Source: Planctomycetia bacterium (GTDB lineage Bacteria; Planctomycetota; Planctomycetia; Pirellulales; UBA1268). From it: 6,911 bases of DNA. The DNA lies in the NCBI GenBank assembly GCA_009926295.1, contig RFPF01000164.1:1-6911 (forward strand). The letters are read 5' to 3'. The position numbers were made by a program, and so were the translations under genes. Each line of letters starts with the position of its first letter. The first letter of the stretch is position 1. A model generated the notes under the pieces. The model was not told the DNA's origin and made no database searches. It was given only the letters and a program-made list of their open reading frames with translations. Of this stretch, positions 6,646 to 6,911 are shown piece by piece.

Positions 6646-6911
6646 TCATTCCGTCATGCGCCTGAGTTCCGCGACCGCCCGGGAGCGCAGCCGCGATACG
6701 GTGCCCTCGCAGACGTCGAGTGCGTGGGCGATCACCGCCTGGCTCTTGCCCTCGAGCAGCAGCTCGACGACGGTGCGCAGCCGCGGCTCGAGCCGCCCGA
6801 TGGCCGCGTGCAGCCGCGTCGTGCGATCGGCTTCGATCTCGCCGCAGCTCGACGAATCGCGCCACGGGGCGCCGTCGCAGCAGTCCCCCGCCGTCCCGCG
6901 CTCCGCGAGCC
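6646..6911 (-). CDS. ECF-like sigma-70 family RNA polymerase sigma factor, C-terminal part (region 4)
   Basis: This is an open frame on the - strand with no start in the window; the gene begins beyond the right edge. The 87 visible residues end at the stop 6648-6646. The last 50 form a sigma-70 region 4: LEPRLRTVVELLLEGKSQ, then a helix-turn-helix AVIAHALDVCEGTVSRLRSR, then AVAELRRMTE. In other sigma factors this segment contacts the promoter -35 box. The preceding 37 residues are a loose, acidic, Cys-containing stretch (DCCDG, SSSCGE) like the linker between regions 2 and 4. Region 2 is not visible, so a LuxR-type or other helix-turn-helix regulator cannot be fully excluded, although the 'LE.RLR.VVEL...G.SQ..IA..L...EGTV' pattern favours sigma. 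It is convergent with purU, with one base between the stop codons. Confidence 0.75.
   Translation of the reverse strand, partial: LAERGTAGDCCDGAPWRDSSSCGEIEADRTTRLHAAIGRLEPRLRTVVELLLEGKSQAVIAHALDVCEGTVSRLRSRAVAELRRMTE

Noticed and set aside
6575..6650. A Rho-independent terminator at the end of purU
   Set aside because: Only short palindromes such as CCTCGAGG are seen, with no T run after them.
6302..6865. A 187-codon - strand frame at the right end
   Set aside because: It runs antisense through purU and out of frame with the sigma region 4. The sequence is Arg/Ala-rich in the first part and antisense to PurU motifs in the rest.

Overview
The window is about 70% GC by eye, is coding from end to end, and contains no RNA gene, CRISPR array or insertion sequence that I can see. 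Five genes lie head to tail on the + strand (1-6644). The 3' end of a sixth gene lies on the - strand (6646-6911) and meets the array tail to tail with one base between stop codons. Gene content, the protein families and the scarcity of clear Shine-Dalgarno sites are compatible with a planctomycete (Pirellulales-like) genome. This taxonomic guess is an inference; another GC-rich phylum is possible.

Region 1-3325 is a DAB/DAC-type inorganic-carbon uptake module. It holds the last 160 residues of DabA (DUF2309/UPF0753), then a short NuoL/MrpA-like membrane subunit (449 aa), then a NuoM-like membrane subunit (499 aa). DabA proteins are thought to use the proton gradient, through a DabB antiporter-like subunit, to drive one-way CO2 hydration to bicarbonate in the cytoplasm. 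Here there are two different antiporter-like subunits. The first is truncated after the equivalent of NuoL TM11. The second lacks the usual TM5 glutamate.

Region 3322-5754 encodes an 810-aa HerA/FtsK-type (DUF87) P-loop ATPase with a C-terminal coiled coil, a glycine-rich hydrophobic patch and a second coiled coil. Its function is unknown. Region 5751-6644 encodes formyltetrahydrofolate deformylase (PurU: ACT domain plus formyltransferase domain), which releases formate and tetrahydrofolate.

All four junctions between the five + strand genes are the same 4-base ATGA start/stop overlap (480-483, 1826-1829, 3322-3325, 5751-5754), so the array looks like one translationally coupled operon. Only the first junction has a good Shine-Dalgarno sequence. 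A TACAAT box just before the ATPase start may be an internal promoter giving a nearly leaderless message. The physiological link between bicarbonate uptake, the ATPase and formate release is not known. The most notable points are the dual-subunit DAB module and its tight coupling to the ATPase and PurU.

The - strand gene at the right edge has no start codon inside the window. Its reading frame (6646-6911) ends in a convincing sigma-70 region 4 helix-turn-helix, so it is the C-terminus of an ECF-like sigma factor.
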